A stretch of DNA of 6,590 nucleotides from Deltaproteobacteria bacterium. Its GTDB lineage: Bacteria > Desulfobacterota > Desulfobaccia > Desulfobaccales > Desulfobaccaceae. This document shows, piece by piece, positions 6,586 to 6,590 of this stretch. How positions within the stretch are numbered: position 1 is the first letter of the stretch; each line of letters starts with the position of its first letter. The position numbers were made by a program, and so were the translations under genes. The notes beneath the pieces were generated by a model that worked only from the letters and a program-made list of their open reading frames with translations, was not told where the DNA came from and made no database searches. The stretch is taken from the NCBI GenBank assembly GCA_016874895.1, contig VGSX01000203.1, positions 1 to 6,590 of the forward strand. Direction: 5' to 3'.

Positions 6586-6590
6586 AGTGG
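6582..6590 (+). CDS. Probable start of next gene (runs off window)
   Basis: ATG at 6582 overlaps the maturase stop as ATGA and has GAAGAAGG a base or two before it, which is closer than usual for a ribosome binding site. Only three codons (M-K-W) are visible, so no product can be named. The overlap would make it part of the same operon and a candidate for the maturase's substrate or partner. Confidence 0.3.

Overview
This window looks like chromosomal DNA of a moderately GC-rich anaerobic or facultatively anaerobic bacterium. A sulfate-reducing or syntrophic 'deltaproteobacterial' type lineage is my best guess, but nothing here fixes the taxon. The pointers are an oxygen-independent (radical SAM) sulfatase maturase, a TolB-like/TPR protein of a kind common in environmental Gram-negatives, and strong AGGAGG-type ribosome binding sites with occasional GTG/TTG starts.

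Left part (1-2675), a mobile and decayed region. At the left edge the N-terminus of a tyrosine recombinase runs off the window on the minus strand. It is followed by two gene remnants joined end to end: a frameshifted phospholipase-D-family nuclease C-terminus (260-551) and a short HepT-like (DUF86) piece (552-617). Next is one apparently intact class I SAM-dependent methyltransferase (665-1411, plus). Convergent to it is a second tyrosine recombinase (2462 to about 1450, minus), which has an N-terminal zinc ribbon but is frameshifted and has lost its catalytic tyrosine. Directly upstream of that recombinase, stop codon touching start codon, is a small Cro/C1-type helix-turn-helix frame without a normal start codon (2675-2463). 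The region reads as overlapping insertions, with the methyltransferase as the only complete cargo gene.

Right part (2687-6590), intact backbone-like genes. A TolB-like/TPR protein with a DNA-binding-like N-terminal region runs leftward from about 4315. It has a near-consensus sigma70 promoter (TTGACA-N17-TATTAT) at 4389-4361. Divergent from it, on the plus strand, are a four-helix DUF4239 (bestrophin-like) membrane protein (4461-5261) and, 13 nt later, an anaerobic sulfatase-maturating enzyme family radical SAM/SPASM protein (5275-6585) with all eleven cluster cysteines and the catalytic Asp. A further gene probably begins at 6582 by ATGA overlap and runs off the edge. The 100-bp divergent intergenic region carries a phased ACGGTAA repeat that includes a perfect GTTAC-G-GTAAC palindrome next to the leftward promoter, so both directions may share control.

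I see no rRNA, tRNA, CRISPR array or complete insertion sequence. The strongest points for follow-up are the layered integrase/toxin/nuclease remnants on the left and the regulator-membrane protein-maturase arrangement on the right. No known defence or secretion system is complete here.
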